64,000 nt of DNA from Oscillospiraceae bacterium. Lineage in GTDB: Bacteria > Bacillota > Clostridia > Oscillospirales > Ruminococcaceae. The stretch is from assembly GCA_021201135.1 (NCBI GenBank), contig JAJQGT010000011.1, positions 1-64,000 of the forward strand, in the 5' to 3' direction. The notes beneath the pieces are model-generated. The model made no database searches, was not told where the DNA came from, and worked only from the letters and a program-made list of their open reading frames with translations. A program made the position numbers and the translations under genes. Below are positions 23,181-32,731 of the stretch, piece after piece. Within the stretch, counting starts at the first letter, position 1. Each line of letters opens with the position of its first letter.

Positions 23181-24373
23181 CAGTCCATCTTCTTATCAAC
23201 GTTGATGACGAAGTAATATTGTGTGGGGTCGTGAACCTCAAGATACTTCTCCGTCAAAAGGGCTTCGATGCGGGTTAAGTCATAGTGTTCTCCGAACGGC
23301 TCTACAATGTCAAAAAGTATATTTGTGTGAGTGGGACCGGCGACGATACGGAAATCATGAATGCCGAGGTCGCTCCCGAATTCCTCGCGGAGGGCTTCCA
23401 CGGTGATGTCGTGAAGCTTGGCTCTGAGCGGGTCGTGCATGTCGACCGGGTCCATATGGATGGTCAGGAGTATTCCAAGCTCTTCGTGCGCCTCGCGTTC
23501 GATGGTGTCTATCATGTCGTGAAGAAGGAAGATGTCCTGCGAGGCGTCGACCTCGATGTGAAGGGAGGCATAGCACTTCCCTGCCCCGTAGCTGTGAACT
23601 ATCAGGTCGTGATAGCCGACGACGTTTTCCCTGCCACGGACGAGCGAGTAGATGGACTCGACAATCTTCTCGTCGGGATGCTCGCCAAGCATCGGGCTGA
23701 TGACCTCGGAAAGGGTTCTTATGGCGGAGATTATCACGAATACAGAAATTATGAGTCCGAACCAGCCGTCAAGGTTGACCTTGAAAATCTGCATGACCGC
23801 CATGCTGAGGATTACCGAGCCGGTCGTGATGATGTCGTTTCTCGAATCTACCGCATCGGCTTTAAGGGCGTCCGAGTCGATAGCCTTCGAGAAGTCAAGA
23901 TAGGTGAAATACTGTCAGAGCTTGACGGCAACAGCCGCTATCAGAACGATATAGGTTACGACACTGATTTCAAGATCACTTGGTGTGATTATTTTGTCGA
24001 TGGAGCTTTTCGCAAAGAGAACTCCGACGCAAAGAACAAGAAGCGCAACTATCAGTGCTGTTATCTCTTCGTACCTTGCGTGACCATAGGGGTGGTCTTT
24101 ATCTGCGGGACGGCTTGAAAGCTTGAAGCCCACCATCGTGAAGACGGACGAGCATGCGTCGGACAGGTTGTTGACAGCGTCGGCGATGACGGTGATACTA
24201 TTGGACATCAGTCCCACCAGAAGCTTGAAGAGGAACAGAACGACGTTTGTCAGCACACCGAAAACTCCGGCGGCGATGCCGTATCTGATTCTGACTTGAG
24301 GGTCGGAGGTATTTTGATAATCCTTGATAAAAAGCTTTTTAAGCAATATAATCACCCTTGTGGATATAGTCAA
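23180..24373 (-). pseudogene. Cation diffusion facilitator transporter gene interrupted by an in-frame TGA
   Basis: CDF transporters export zinc, iron or manganese. The first part (24373 to 23915, 152 residues) carries LFIKDYQNTSDPQVRIRYG, the membrane domain with the metal site NSITVIADAVNNLSDA and DHPYGHAR. It ends at TGA (23915-23917) in VKL-stop-QYFTYL. The same frame then runs open to 23180, giving KADAVDSRNDI and the cytoplasmic domain with a conserved HMDPVD. Read through, it would be 397 residues, normal for the family. CDF homologues I recall often have tryptophan (TGG) at this spot, so one G-to-A change explains the stop. The start may be TTG at 24373 or GTG at 24355. Whether this is a dead gene, readthrough or a sequencing error cannot be settled here. 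Confidence 0.85.
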
Positions 24374-24948
24374 GCCTGCTCGTCGAGAGTGAGCTCATAT
24401 GCGGGAAGGAATTCGTCAAGGAACATGTCAGCCTCGGGGATTCCCATTGCCCTGATTGATTCGTAGGTTTGTTTTTCAGCTTCCTCGAAATCACGATTGC
24501 CGGATTTTCGCTCCTCGATGCACTTTATAAGTGCCGAAATCTTGTCGGCGGCTTTGACGAGCTGAAGAAGCTCCTTGTCCTCACTCTTGAAAATTCCGTC
24601 GTACTCCCCTCTTATATCTTCGGGAATACAGCCGAGGAGCTTTTCGACTGCGGCGGCTTCGACGTCTTTGTAGGCGGTTCTGATTTCGGGGTTGAGATAT
24701 TTTACGGGTGTCGGAAGATCGCCGGTTATAATCTCGGTTGTGTCATGGAAGATGGCGAGAACTGCCGCTCTGTCCGGATCGACATTTCCGCCGAAGCGGT
24801 CGTTCCGTAGAACACAAAGAAGATGCGCTATTATCGCCGTGTCGAGAGAGTGCTCGGCGATGTTTTCGTTGCGGATATTGCGCATGAGTCCCCAGCGGTT
24901 TATGTACTTCATACGGGACGTAAGCGCAAAGAAGCTGTTGTTTTCCAT
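24370..24948 (-). CDS. yfbR: YfbR-like HD-domain 5'-deoxynucleotidase
   Basis: YfbR removes the phosphate from deoxyribonucleoside 5'-monophosphates. The 192-residue product has the family start MKYINRWGLMRN, the metal-binding ENIAEHSLDTA and IFHDTTEIITGDLPTPVKY motifs and the late LVKAADKISALIKC aspartate. Its 3' end overlaps the cation-efflux gene by 4 nt and its start touches the DUF4364 gene stop. Confidence 0.9.
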   Translation of the reverse strand: MENNSFFALTSRMKYINRWGLMRNIRNENIAEHSLDTAIIAHLLCVLRNDRFGGNVDPDRAAVLAIFHDTTEIITGDLPTPVKYLNPEIRTAYKDVEAAAVEKLLGCIPEDIRGEYDGIFKSEDKELLQLVKAADKISALIKCIEERKSGNRDFEEAEKQTYESIRAMGIPEADMFLDEFLPAYELTLDEQA

Positions 24949-25547
24949 CAGAGATCGTCGACCTCCTTTACTTCGGGTTGGTATTCTTCGTTTTCAGTCG
25001 CAAAGTCAATTACTTTTGCGTAAAAGTCTGTTGGATTCAACCTGATTTTCTCGGCAAGAAGATTCGCCTGCTCTTCATCGGGAGCGAAGAGCTTTAAATC
25101 CATCAGGACCGTTCCCGAGTCCTGACATGTGACTCCGACAAGGTAGCCCTTTTCCTGTTCGGAAACCGAGACCCTGACGTCGTTGTCGTTCTTGAGCTTG
25201 GCGAAGAACTTTAAGCCTGAGGAGAGAATCTTGTTGCGGAAGCGAGCCGGAACCTGCTGTTTGAAGCTGTCGGCTCCTGCTCTTGCCGCATCGGAAAGAA
25301 CATAGTATTCCTCGTCGCCGTTATTTTCGAGCGAAAGCATCCCGCTTTCAAACATACTCTCGACAACCGAGGAATAGACGAAATAGTTCACCGTGCCGTC
25401 GGTAGTTGCGATTTCCGCAAGCTGGGTCGGTGTTATCGGGCGGTTGATCTGCCTTAAGAAATAGCACAGAAGAATCTTCACCGCCATTTCGTCGTGGAGG
25501 CTCAGCATATCCTCTGTCAGGTAATCATCATATGTATAGTTAGCCAT
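24948..25547 (-). CDS. DUF4364 family protein
   Basis: A 199-residue soluble protein of a family common in Clostridia. The N-terminal part (about 20-100: KILLCYFLRQINRPITPTQL, FVYSSVVESMFESGML) looks like a winged-helix domain, suggesting a regulator, and the C-terminal part (LKLFAPDEEQANLLAEKI) resembles an alpha/beta sensor domain. No target is known. It is 27 nt after pcrA. Confidence 0.8.
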   Translation of the reverse strand: MANYTYDDYLTEDMLSLHDEMAVKILLCYFLRQINRPITPTQLAEIATTDGTVNYFVYSSVVESMFESGMLSLENNGDEEYYVLSDAARAGADSFKQQVPARFRNKILSSGLKFFAKLKNDNDVRVSVSEQEKGYLVGVTCQDSGTVLMDLKLFAPDEEQANLLAEKIRLNPTDFYAKVIDFATENEEYQPEVKEVDDL

Positions 25548-25573
25548 AGTTTATTATCCTTAAATCTGCAAGT

Positions 25574-27925
25574 TTACAACTTGGATATTTTCGCGAATGC
25601 CGCCATTATCTTCTTGGTGCCGACGCTGTCGAATGCAACCTCAAGAAGCATGTCGTTGGACATTTTGGTGGTTTTCAGAACCGTTCCGTCGCCAAAGACA
25701 TTGTGATGCACTCTGTCGCCGACTGAGAAGTCGATATCCGCAGTTTTTGCGGTCTGGGGTTTCTTTGTCGCCTGCTGTAAATACGACGGAGCGGTTGACG
25801 TATGCGACTGCGGAACGGGTCTTCTTTGATAATCGTCCGAGGTTCGTTCCGTGTGCTTTTCGATTGCTTCTTCGGGAAGCTCGGAAATGAACCTTGACGG
25901 GTGGTTGAAGTTGGTCGAGCCGAAGAGAAGGCGCTGGCGGGCGTAGCTGAGGCTCAGATGCTTTCTTGCCCGGGTTATCGCAACATAGGCAAGGCGGCGC
26001 TCTTCTTCGATATCCTCTTCAGTATCCATACTGCGGGAGCTCGGAAAGATGTTTTCTTCCATACCGACTACGAAAACGTTGTTGAATTCGAGACCCTTCG
26101 CCGAATGAACGGTCATAAGAGTTACGCTGTCGGACGAATCCATCGAGTCGATATCGGCGTAGAGGGCGACGTCCTCAAGGAATCCGGAAAGCGAGGGCTC
26201 TTCAGCTTCCTCAAGATAGCTCACCATCGAGGATTTGAGCTCGTTGATGTTTTCGAGCCTTGTTGCGCCCTCGTCGCCTTGGGTTTCAAGAAATGCTCTG
26301 TAGCCGGATTTGTCCATGAGTTCGTCTAAGAGCTCTGGAAGTGGAATCAGTTCTGAGTGTTCTCTCAGCTCGTCGAACATATCGGCTAAACTCATGAGTT
26401 TAGGAGCAGAACGGGAAAGAATCGGGTAATCACGAGCCATACGCATCACCTGCAAGGGCGATTCGCCGAGGTCTCTTGAAATGCTTTCGAGGGCGTCGAC
26501 CGTTGCGGCTCCTATTCCGCGCTTCGGCTCGTTGATGATACGCTTGAGGCGCAGGAGGTCGTTCTCATTGTTGATGACCGACAAGTAGGCGATGATGTCC
26601 TTGACCTCCTTCCGGTCGAAAAACTTCAAGCCCCCGATAACCTTATACGGGATTCCGCTTCGCATGAAGGCGTTTTCGATTGAGTTTGACTGGGCATTCA
26701 TTCGGTAGAGAACAGCATTATCGGAATATTTGCCGCCGTCCTTGATATAGTTCAGAACCGTTTCGGCGACGTATTTCGACTCGCCCTGCTCGGTTGCGGC
26801 GCCGTAGACGGTGACCTTTTCGCCGTCGCCCGCAGATGTCCAGAGCTTCTTGCCCTTGCGGCTACGGTTGTTTTTGATTACTTCATTGGCACAGGTCAGT
26901 ATATTCTGAGTTGAGCGATAATTCTGCTCGAGGCGGATGACCTTGGCGTTTTCGTACTGATGCTCGAACGAGAGAATATTCTCGATTGTTGCGCCGCGGA
27001 ATTTATAGATTGACTGGTCGTCATCGCCCACAACGCAGAGATTCTTCCGCTTGGCGCTGAGCATCGAAATCAGACGATACTGCACCATGTTGGTGTCCTG
27101 ATATTCGTCGACCAATATGTATTTATATAGGTTCTGATAGTGCTCGAGTACATCGGGGAAATCCTCGAAGAGCTTAACCGTCAGGAGAATTATATCGTCG
27201 AAGTCGAGGGCGTTTGCATTTCGGAGCCTGTGCTGATATTCGGAATAAATCTTTGCGATTGTCTGCTTGCGGTAGTCGCCCATCGAGAGCTTTTCATACT
27301 CTTTTTCATCGACCTGAGACTCCTTTGCGGACGAAATCTCACGCATAATCTCCTTTGGCGGAAATCTCTTGTCTGAAATATTATAGTCCTGCAAGCAGGC
27401 TTTTATCACTCTCTGGGTGTCGTCGGTGTCGTAAATCGTGAAGCTCGAAGCATAGCCGAGCTTATCAATTTCACGCCTGAGTATTCTTACGCAAGCCGAG
27501 TGAAATGTTGCGGCTGTGATGCCGTCGGCGACGGTGCCAAGCATCTGGTGAAGTCGGTCCTTGAGCTCGCCTGCGGCTTTGTTTGTGAATGTGATTGCAA
27601 GGATGTTCCAAGGGTTGACGCAGTTGACGGCGGTGATGGTTCTGAGACGCTCGCTGTCGTCAACTCTTCCGGCGGCGTAATCCTCGAGAAACTTCTCGTC
27701 GTCGGGGGTTACTCCGGAATATCTGAATGTATCGTTGTAGGCATTGCCAAAATAAATCATGTTGGCAACACGATTTACGAGCACCGTCGTTTTGCCGCTT
27801 CCGGCTCCCGCCAATATCAGAACTGGTCCGTCAACCGTGAAGACTGCCTCTCTCTGCATATCATTGAGATTTGAAAAATATTTTGTAAGAGCTTTTCTTT
27901 TTAGCTCGGTAAAGTTATCTGCCAC
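25574..27925 (-). CDS. pcrA: UvrD/PcrA ATP-dependent DNA helicase
   Basis: A 3'-5' SF1A helicase for repair and replication-conflict resolution. The 783-residue protein shows Walker A GAGSGKTT near the start, DEYQDTN, the QNYRST motif and MTVHSAKGLEFNNVFV. The C-terminal SVGDRVHHNVFGDGTV domain is the PcrA RNA-polymerase-binding tail. The start is GTG with GGAGGAAAG upstream. It heads a same-strand run ending with the xylanase. Confidence 0.96.
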   Translation of the reverse strand: MADNFTELKRKALTKYFSNLNDMQREAVFTVDGPVLILAGAGSGKTTVLVNRVANMIYFGNAYNDTFRYSGVTPDDEKFLEDYAAGRVDDSERLRTITAVNCVNPWNILAITFTNKAAGELKDRLHQMLGTVADGITAATFHSACVRILRREIDKLGYASSFTIYDTDDTQRVIKACLQDYNISDKRFPPKEIMREISSAKESQVDEKEYEKLSMGDYRKQTIAKIYSEYQHRLRNANALDFDDIILLTVKLFEDFPDVLEHYQNLYKYILVDEYQDTNMVQYRLISMLSAKRKNLCVVGDDDQSIYKFRGATIENILSFEHQYENAKVIRLEQNYRSTQNILTCANEVIKNNRSRKGKKLWTSAGDGEKVTVYGAATEQGESKYVAETVLNYIKDGGKYSDNAVLYRMNAQSNSIENAFMRSGIPYKVIGGLKFFDRKEVKDIIAYLSVINNENDLLRLKRIINEPKRGIGAATVDALESISRDLGESPLQVMRMARDYPILSRSAPKLMSLADMFDELREHSELIPLPELLDELMDKSGYRAFLETQGDEGATRLENINELKSSMVSYLEEAEEPSLSGFLEDVALYADIDSMDSSDSVTLMTVHSAKGLEFNNVFVVGMEENIFPSSRSMDTEEDIEEERRLAYVAITRARKHLSLSYARQRLLFGSTNFNHPSRFISELPEEAIEKHTERTSDDYQRRPVPQSHTSTAPSYLQQATKKPQTAKTADIDFSVGDRVHHNVFGDGTVLKTTKMSNDMLLEVAFDSVGTKKIMAAFAKISKL

Positions 27926-27960
27926 TTTCTTTCCTCCGTGTTTTCAATTTGCACCTGTTA

Positions 27961-27966
27961 AGTATA
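27961..27966 (-). promoter_or_regulatory. Extended -10 promoter of pcrA
   Basis: Minus-strand TATACT with TG one base upstream (TGGTATACT), about 35 bp before the GTG start; the -35 is weak. Confidence 0.5.
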
Positions 27967-28038
27967 CCACAAACGGTCGAAAAAGAAAATACCGGGGAGA
28001 CGATTTTTATCTTTTTCTAAAAATTTCACTTTTGGGTA

Positions 28039-28068
28039 TGGACTTTTCACCCTGATATAGTTTATACT
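28039..28068 (+). promoter_or_regulatory. Weak candidate promoter of the AI-2E-family gene
   Basis: TGGACT (28039-28044) and TATACT (28063-28068) with an 18-bp spacer. Confidence 0.4.
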
Positions 28069-28115
28069 ATAAGCAAGAGCTTCGCTTTGATACTAATACT
28101 TGGGGGTATATTTAA

Positions 28116-29396
28116 TTGAGATTCTTTGACGATAAAAAATACAATAAGATTTTCGGCTATTGCTTTGCGTTTATTACAGTGGTTCTGTTGGTGGTGCTGG
28201 CTCTGTTCCAATGGGACACAGTGAGCTCCTTCTTCGGAAACATTCTCAGTGTTCTTGAGCCGGTAATCTGGGGACTGGTCATAGCCTTCATCATGAATTC
28301 GATGGTGAAGAGAACCGAGACTATTCTCGGGAAAACCGTCTTCAGAAAAAAAGCTCATCCAAAGATTTCAAGAGCCATCGGCATTGCTGTAGCTTCCATA
28401 ATCATAATCGCAGTCATTACCTTGGTCATCATGGCGGTTATCCCGCAGATTATTTCGAGCATTCCGGGAATTTATGACGGTCTTGTAAACGAAGTCTATC
28501 CGGCGGTTGAAAGCTGGATCACGAAGCTTTTGGACGACTATCCGAGCATTGCGACCACCGTCAATAACGAGCTCGACAACATAACGTCCTATTTGAGTTC
28601 GTTTATATCGAACCTCGCTTCTCAGCTCTCGACGCTTCTGACAAGTCTCTTAAGTTTTGCAAACTCGATCAAAAACTTTATCCTCGGGTTCTTCGTCGCC
28701 ATCTATTTCCTTGCAAGTAAGGAAATTCTGCAGATGCAGGCTAAGAAGCTCATCGTCGGTATCTTCCCCGAAAGGATTTACCATCCGCTGTTTACCTTCA
28801 CCTCGAGCACAAATCATGCTTTGCTCGGGTTTATCTACGGCAAGATTCTCGACTCCATAATAATCGGCTGTCTCTGTGCCGTCGGTATGCTGATTCTCAA
28901 CATGCCGTATGTAATGATTATCTCAATCATCATCGGCATCACGAACATAATCCCGATATTCGGTCCGTTCATCGGAGCTATTCCTTCGGCAATACTGGTG
29001 CTCATTGCCGAGCCGAGAAAGGTCATCTGGTTCGTTATATTCATCCTCGTTCTTCAGCAGATTGACGGCAACATCATCGGTCCGAAGATTCTCGGAAACA
29101 GAATCGGCATTTCGTCCTTCTGGGTTCTTATTTCGATTATCGTCTGCGGAAATCTGTTCGGAATTGTCGGCATGATTATCGGAGTTCCACTCTTTGCGGT
29201 TATATTCGACATTCTGTCGGCGATTGTCAAGCGAAATCTCACGCGAAAGAACATGCCGACCGAAATGAGCTACTATTCCATGGCGGGAGTCAACATCGGT
29301 CCCGAGGGCACCACTATCCCCTCGGTTGAGACGAACGATAGCTCTTCCGAAAGCACAACAGAAAGTATCTCAACTGAAATTTCCGGTAAGGATTAA
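28116..29396 (+). CDS. AI-2E family transporter (PerM/YdiK-like permease)
   Basis: A 426-residue polytopic membrane protein of the AI-2E family, whose members move small molecules or ions; the substrate cannot be read from sequence. It has an N-terminal pair of helices, a long soluble loop (about 110-185: SIPGIYDGLVNEVYP, LDDYPSIATTVNNEL), then five to six helices containing GITNIIPIFGPFIGAIP and the family motif QQIDGNIIGPKILGN. The Ser/Thr/Glu-rich C-terminal tail is cytoplasmic. The start is TTG with GGGGGT upstream. Confidence 0.9.
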   Translation: MRFFDDKKYNKIFGYCFAFITVVLLVVLALFQWDTVSSFFGNILSVLEPVIWGLVIAFIMNSMVKRTETILGKTVFRKKAHPKISRAIGIAVASIIIIAVITLVIMAVIPQIISSIPGIYDGLVNEVYPAVESWITKLLDDYPSIATTVNNELDNITSYLSSFISNLASQLSTLLTSLLSFANSIKNFILGFFVAIYFLASKEILQMQAKKLIVGIFPERIYHPLFTFTSSTNHALLGFIYGKILDSIIIGCLCAVGMLILNMPYVMIISIIIGITNIIPIFGPFIGAIPSAILVLIAEPRKVIWFVIFILVLQQIDGNIIGPKILGNRIGISSFWVLISIIVCGNLFGIVGMIIGVPLFAVIFDILSAIVKRNLTRKNMPTEMSYYSMAGVNIGPEGTTIPSVETNDSSSESTTESISTEISGKD

Positions 29397-29437
29397 AAGT
29401 TAATATCGGGATTCTCAAAAAAATTTCAAAAAAGGTC

Positions 29438-29466
29438 TTGACAAATCGGCTCGAGTAGTCTATAAT
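29438..29466 (+). promoter_or_regulatory. Consensus promoter of tRNA-Thr
   Basis: TTGACA (29438-29443), 17-bp spacer, TATAAT (29461-29466), a perfect vegetative promoter 36 bp before the mature tRNA. Confidence 0.9.
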
Positions 29467-29502
29467 ATCAAATCGTGGCACGGATGAATCGTGTCAGATG
29501 GT

Positions 29503-29578
<76 letters not shown>

Positions 29579-29610
29579 CTTTTTATCTTGAAGAGTCTCC
29601 TAAGCATTAC

Positions 29611-29645
29611 AAAATCGCCCTTTCACTTCTGTGAAAGAGCGATTT
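29611..29645. terminator. Terminator after tRNA-Thr, facing comEA
   Basis: AAATCGC/GCGATTT outer stem and TTTCAC/GTGAAA inner stem with a 4-nt loop, followed by TTGTTTTT on the plus strand. It may also end the minus-strand comEA transcript. Confidence 0.85.
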
Positions 29646-29659
29646 TTGTTTTTACTTTA

Positions 29660-30106
29660 TTATTCCGCCGTTTGCGACGTCGCCTGCGACTCGTCGCCAT
29701 AGAAATATTTGATTATCTTCTCGAGAGTCGTATCTGAAATGCCATCGATATATGTAATCTGGTTGATATCCGTGAAACCGCCTATAGATTCACGGAAGTT
29801 GACAATGGCATTCGCCTTGACCTCGCCGATGCCGTTAATCTCCATGAAGTCCTCGACTGTGGCGGAGTTGATGATACTGAGGTCATACTGCTCGGTCTCA
29901 TCCGCAAGAAGAAGGCTGAACGAGTCCGACTTATGATATCTCACGGCGAATATTCCCGCCGCCGAGGCGATAAAAATCACTATGACGACCGCTAAGAATA
30001 TCTTCTCGCGGAGCTTAAGCGACTTGTCCTCATCCGGCGAATTTACGCTCAAATCTACTGCTTCAACGCCTGAAGAAGAGCCGAAGTCTTGTCTGTTCTT
30101 TCCCAA
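29660..30106 (-). CDS. ComEA-like helix-hairpin-helix DNA-binding membrane protein
   Basis: A single transmembrane helix ([21 protein letters not shown]) is followed by an extracytoplasmic part ending in a tandem helix-hairpin-helix: [22 protein letters not shown] and [18 protein letters not shown]. This is the ComEA DNA-uptake architecture, without the usual SLBB domain. The start is uncertain: TTG at 30106 overlaps metK by 52 nt, while TTG at 30052 begins 3 nt after its stop. No other competence gene but dprA is in the window. Confidence 0.8.
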   Translation of the reverse strand: MGKNRQDFGSSSGVEAVDLSVNSPDEDKSLKLREKIFLAVVIVIFIASAAGIFAVRYHKSDSFSLLLADETEQYDLSIINSATVEDFMEINGIGEVKANAIVNFRESIGGFTDINQITYIDGISDTTLEKIIKYFYGDESQATSQTAE

Positions 30107-31227
30107 GGCAAATCCAAATCCTCCCTGCCCATGTGACCATAGGCTGAAATACTGCGATAAATCGGCTTGCGAAGATCCAAGTCGCCTATGATATGCGACG
30201 GTCTGAAATCGAAGACTTCGCCGATGACTTTGGCGAGGATATCGTCGCTGACCTTGCCTGTGCCGAAGGTGTCAACAAGGAGCGAAACTGGACGGGCAAC
30301 GCCGATTGCATAAGCAAGCTGGATTTCGCACTTTGATGCCAAGCCTGCCGCAACGACGTTCTTGGCGGCGTATCTTGCGGCATATGCCGCCGAGCGGTCG
30401 ACCTTGGTCGGGTCCTTGCCGCTGAAGCAACCGCCGCCGTGGCGGGAGTAGCCGCCGTAGGTGTCGACGATAATCTTTCTGCCGGTGAGACCGCTGTCGC
30501 CGCAGGGTCCGCCGATTACAAATCTTCCGGTCGGGTTGACATAGAAAACGGTTTTATCGTCCATAAGCGACTCGGGGATTACGGCTTTTATGCACTTCTC
30601 GATTATATCTTGGTGAATTGTCTCCTGCGAAACGTCGGGGTCGTGCTGGGTGGAGATGACGACGGTGTGGATTCTCACGGGTCTGCCGTCCTCGTATTCG
30701 ACTGTTACCTGACTCTTGCCGTCCGGTCTTAAATAGCCGAGCTCGCCGGACTTTCTCAGATCCGCAAGCTTGCGGGTGAGCTTATGTGCGTAGTAAATCG
30801 GCATCGGCATGAGGACGGGGGTTTCGTCGCAGGCATAGCCGAACATCATGCCCTGGTCGCCGGCGCCGATGTCGCCTTCGTTCTGGTCTCTTCCCTCGAG
30901 GGAGTTGTCGACGCCCATCGCTATATCCGGGGACTGCTTGCGGATTGAGGTCAGGATTGTGCAGCCTTCGGAATCAAAGCCGTATTCCGGCTTGTCATAG
31001 CCGATATCCTTGATGACATCGCGGGCAATGCTCTGGATGTCGATTGTAGCTTTTGTGGTTATTTCGCCTATGCACATAACAAGGCTTGATGCGCATGTAG
31101 TTTCGCAGGCGACCCTTGACATCGGGTCCTGCTTGAGGCACTCGTCGAGAACGGCATCGGAAATCTGATCACAGACCTTGTCGGGATGCCCCTCGGTAAC
31201 TGATTCGGAAGTGAATAAACTTCTCAT
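30055..31227 (-). CDS. metK: S-adenosylmethionine synthetase
   Basis: Makes SAM from methionine and ATP. The 390-residue protein begins with [18 protein letters not shown], and shows [12 protein letters not shown], the phosphate loop [18 protein letters not shown] and the C-terminal DLPWERTD. It is preceded by a SAM-I riboswitch with terminator, giving feedback control by its product. Confidence 0.98.
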   Translation of the reverse strand: MRSLFTSESVTEGHPDKVCDQISDAVLDECLKQDPMSRVACETTCASSLVMCIGEITTKATIDIQSIARDVIKDIGYDKPEYGFDSEGCTILTSIRKQSPDIAMGVDNSLEGRDQNEGDIGAGDQGMMFGYACDETPVLMPMPIYYAHKLTRKLADLRKSGELGYLRPDGKSQVTVEYEDGRPVRIHTVVISTQHDPDVSQETIHQDIIEKCIKAVIPESLMDDKTVFYVNPTGRFVIGGPCGDSGLTGRKIIVDTYGGYSRHGGGCFSGKDPTKVDRSAAYAARYAAKNVVAAGLASKCEIQLAYAIGVARPVSLLVDTFGTGKVSDDILAKVIGEVFDFRPSHIIGDLDLRKPIYRSISAYGHMGREDLDLPWERTDKTSALLQALKQ

Positions 31228-31252
31228 TTCTATTGTCCTTTCATATAGTTAT

Positions 31253-31281
31253 AAAAACCGCACTCGGATAACCGGGTGCGG
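31253..31281 (-). terminator. Riboswitch-controlled terminator of metK
   Basis: On the minus strand CCGCACCCGG pairs with CCGAGTGCGG (one G-U pair) and is followed by TTTTT, about 26 nt before the metK ATG. It is the OFF-state hairpin of the SAM riboswitch. Confidence 0.85.
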
Positions 31282-31317
31282 AAAAATCTCAATTTCCTCA
31301 TCTTTCGGTTAAACCGC

Positions 31318-31404
31318 TGGATTTAGCACCTTGAAAACAGGTTGCCGGGCATCATAGGGCCAGTTCCCCAGGAGCCGAAGACTCCTGTTGCCTCTCTTGA
31401 TAAG
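31318..31404 (-). promoter_or_regulatory. SAM-I (S-box) riboswitch aptamer upstream of metK
   Basis: The minus strand carries the conserved S-box elements in order: CTTATCAAGAG, AGGCAAC, GAACTGGCCC-TATGATGCCCGGCAACC, and AAGGTGCTAAATCC closing the P1 side. These form the four-way junction that binds SAM. High SAM should favour the downstream terminator at 31253-31281. Confidence 0.93.
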
Positions 31405-31422
31405 GGTTTTTATTATGCTTTG

Positions 31423-31451
31423 ATTATAGCAAGTCACACACGGCTTGTCAA
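31423..31451 (-). promoter_or_regulatory. metK promoter
   Basis: Minus-strand TTGACA (31446-31451), 17-bp spacer, TATAAT (31423-31428), just upstream of the riboswitch. Confidence 0.9.
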
Positions 31452-31489
31452 GCCTTATGGCACGGACAAACTCGCAAATATGACTAAAT

Positions 31490-32701
31490 TTACAGATTAG
31501 GGGTGATAACCTTCGGGTTGAAGCCGCTCTCTTCGAGAGCCTTGACGATTCTTTGCTTGTGGTCGGTGCCGAAGGCTTCCATAGTAATCTTCAGCTCAAC
31601 AGCCGCATTGCGGTTGGTGCTAACGAACTGGTTATGGTCAAGCTTGATGACGTTGCCCTGCTCGTTTGCGATGACGGTTGCAACTCTTACGAGCTCGCCA
31701 GCTCTGTCAGGCAAGAGAACAGAAACTGTGAAGATTCTGTCTCTCTGGATGAGACCGTGCTGGACAACAGAGGACATTGTGATAACGTCCATGTTGCCGC
31801 CGCTCAGGACGGATACGACCTTCTTGCCCTTGAAGTCAAGATGATTGAGTGCCGCAACGGACAGAAGTCCCGAATTCTCGACTATCATCTTGTGGTTTTC
31901 GACCATGTCGAGGAACGCGACGATAAGCTCGTCGTCCTCGACTGTGATGATGTCGTCAAGGTTCTTCTGGAGGTACGGGAATATATTCTTGCCGGGGGTC
32001 TTGACGGCGGTGCCGTCGGCGATTGTGCTGACGTTCGGAAGAGTTACGACTTCTCCCGCTTTGAAGGAAGCAGTCAGGCAAGCCGCACCGGCAGGTTCAA
32101 CGCCTACAACATGAATATTCGGGTTCAAAAGCTTTGCGAGGACGGAAACGCCGGTTGCAAGTCCGCCGCCACCGACGGGAACCAGAATATAGTCAACGAG
32201 AGGAAGCTCCTTGAAGATTTCCATCGCTATTGTTCCCTGCCCTGTCGCAACAGTCAGGTCATCGAACGGGTGGATGAAGGTATAGCCTTCCTCTTCTGCG
32301 AGCTTGAGAGCATATTCGCATGCTTCGTCGTATACATCTCCGTGGAGAACGACTTCGGCACCGTAGCTCTTGGTTCTGTTTACCTTGATAAGCGGAGTGG
32401 TGGTCGGCATGACGATAACAGCCTTTGCGCCGTATGCCTTGGCGGCATATGCAACGCCCTGGGCATGGTTACCTGCAGAGGCGGTAATGAGACCTCTGTC
32501 CCGCTCCTCCTGAGAGAGTGTGCTGATTGTGTAATAAGCACCTCTAACCTTGTAGGCACCTGTAACCTGCATATTCTCGGGCTTTAAATAAACCTTGTTG
32601 CCGGTTCTGTCGCTGAAATACTTACTGTAAATCAGCTTGGTTTCCTGTGTCGCCTGTTTTACTACTTCAGACGCTTCTTCAAACTTATCAAGTGTAAGCA
32701 T
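31490..32701 (-). CDS. ilvA: Threonine ammonia-lyase with C-terminal ACT domain
   Basis: A PLP enzyme converting threonine to 2-oxobutanoate for isoleucine synthesis or threonine breakdown. The 403-residue product has the PLP lysine in VTGAYKVRGA, ASAGNHAQGVA, the glycine-rich VPVGGGGLATG, and an ACT domain (about 330-403: FTVSVLLPDRAGELVRV). That length matches the short biosynthetic/catabolic clade. AAGGTGA precedes the ATG. It follows ribU with hairpin repeats between. Confidence 0.93.
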   Translation of the reverse strand: MLTLDKFEEASEVVKQATQETKLIYSKYFSDRTGNKVYLKPENMQVTGAYKVRGAYYTISTLSQEERDRGLITASAGNHAQGVAYAAKAYGAKAVIVMPTTTPLIKVNRTKSYGAEVVLHGDVYDEACEYALKLAEEEGYTFIHPFDDLTVATGQGTIAMEIFKELPLVDYILVPVGGGGLATGVSVLAKLLNPNIHVVGVEPAGAACLTASFKAGEVVTLPNVSTIADGTAVKTPGKNIFPYLQKNLDDIITVEDDELIVAFLDMVENHKMIVENSGLLSVAALNHLDFKGKKVVSVLSGGNMDVITMSSVVQHGLIQRDRIFTVSVLLPDRAGELVRVATVIANEQGNVIKLDHNQFVSTNRNAAVELKITMEAFGTDHKQRIVKALEESGFNPKVITPNL

Positions 32702-32731
32702 TATGTATCACCTTGTCTATCTATTTTTATC

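Noticed and set aside
23915-23917. TGA as a selenocysteine codon or as Trp by a general code change
   Set aside because: No SECIS-like hairpin is evident just after the TGA, and TGA ends several genes here (for example prkC and rlmN junctions), so a general recoding is not supported.
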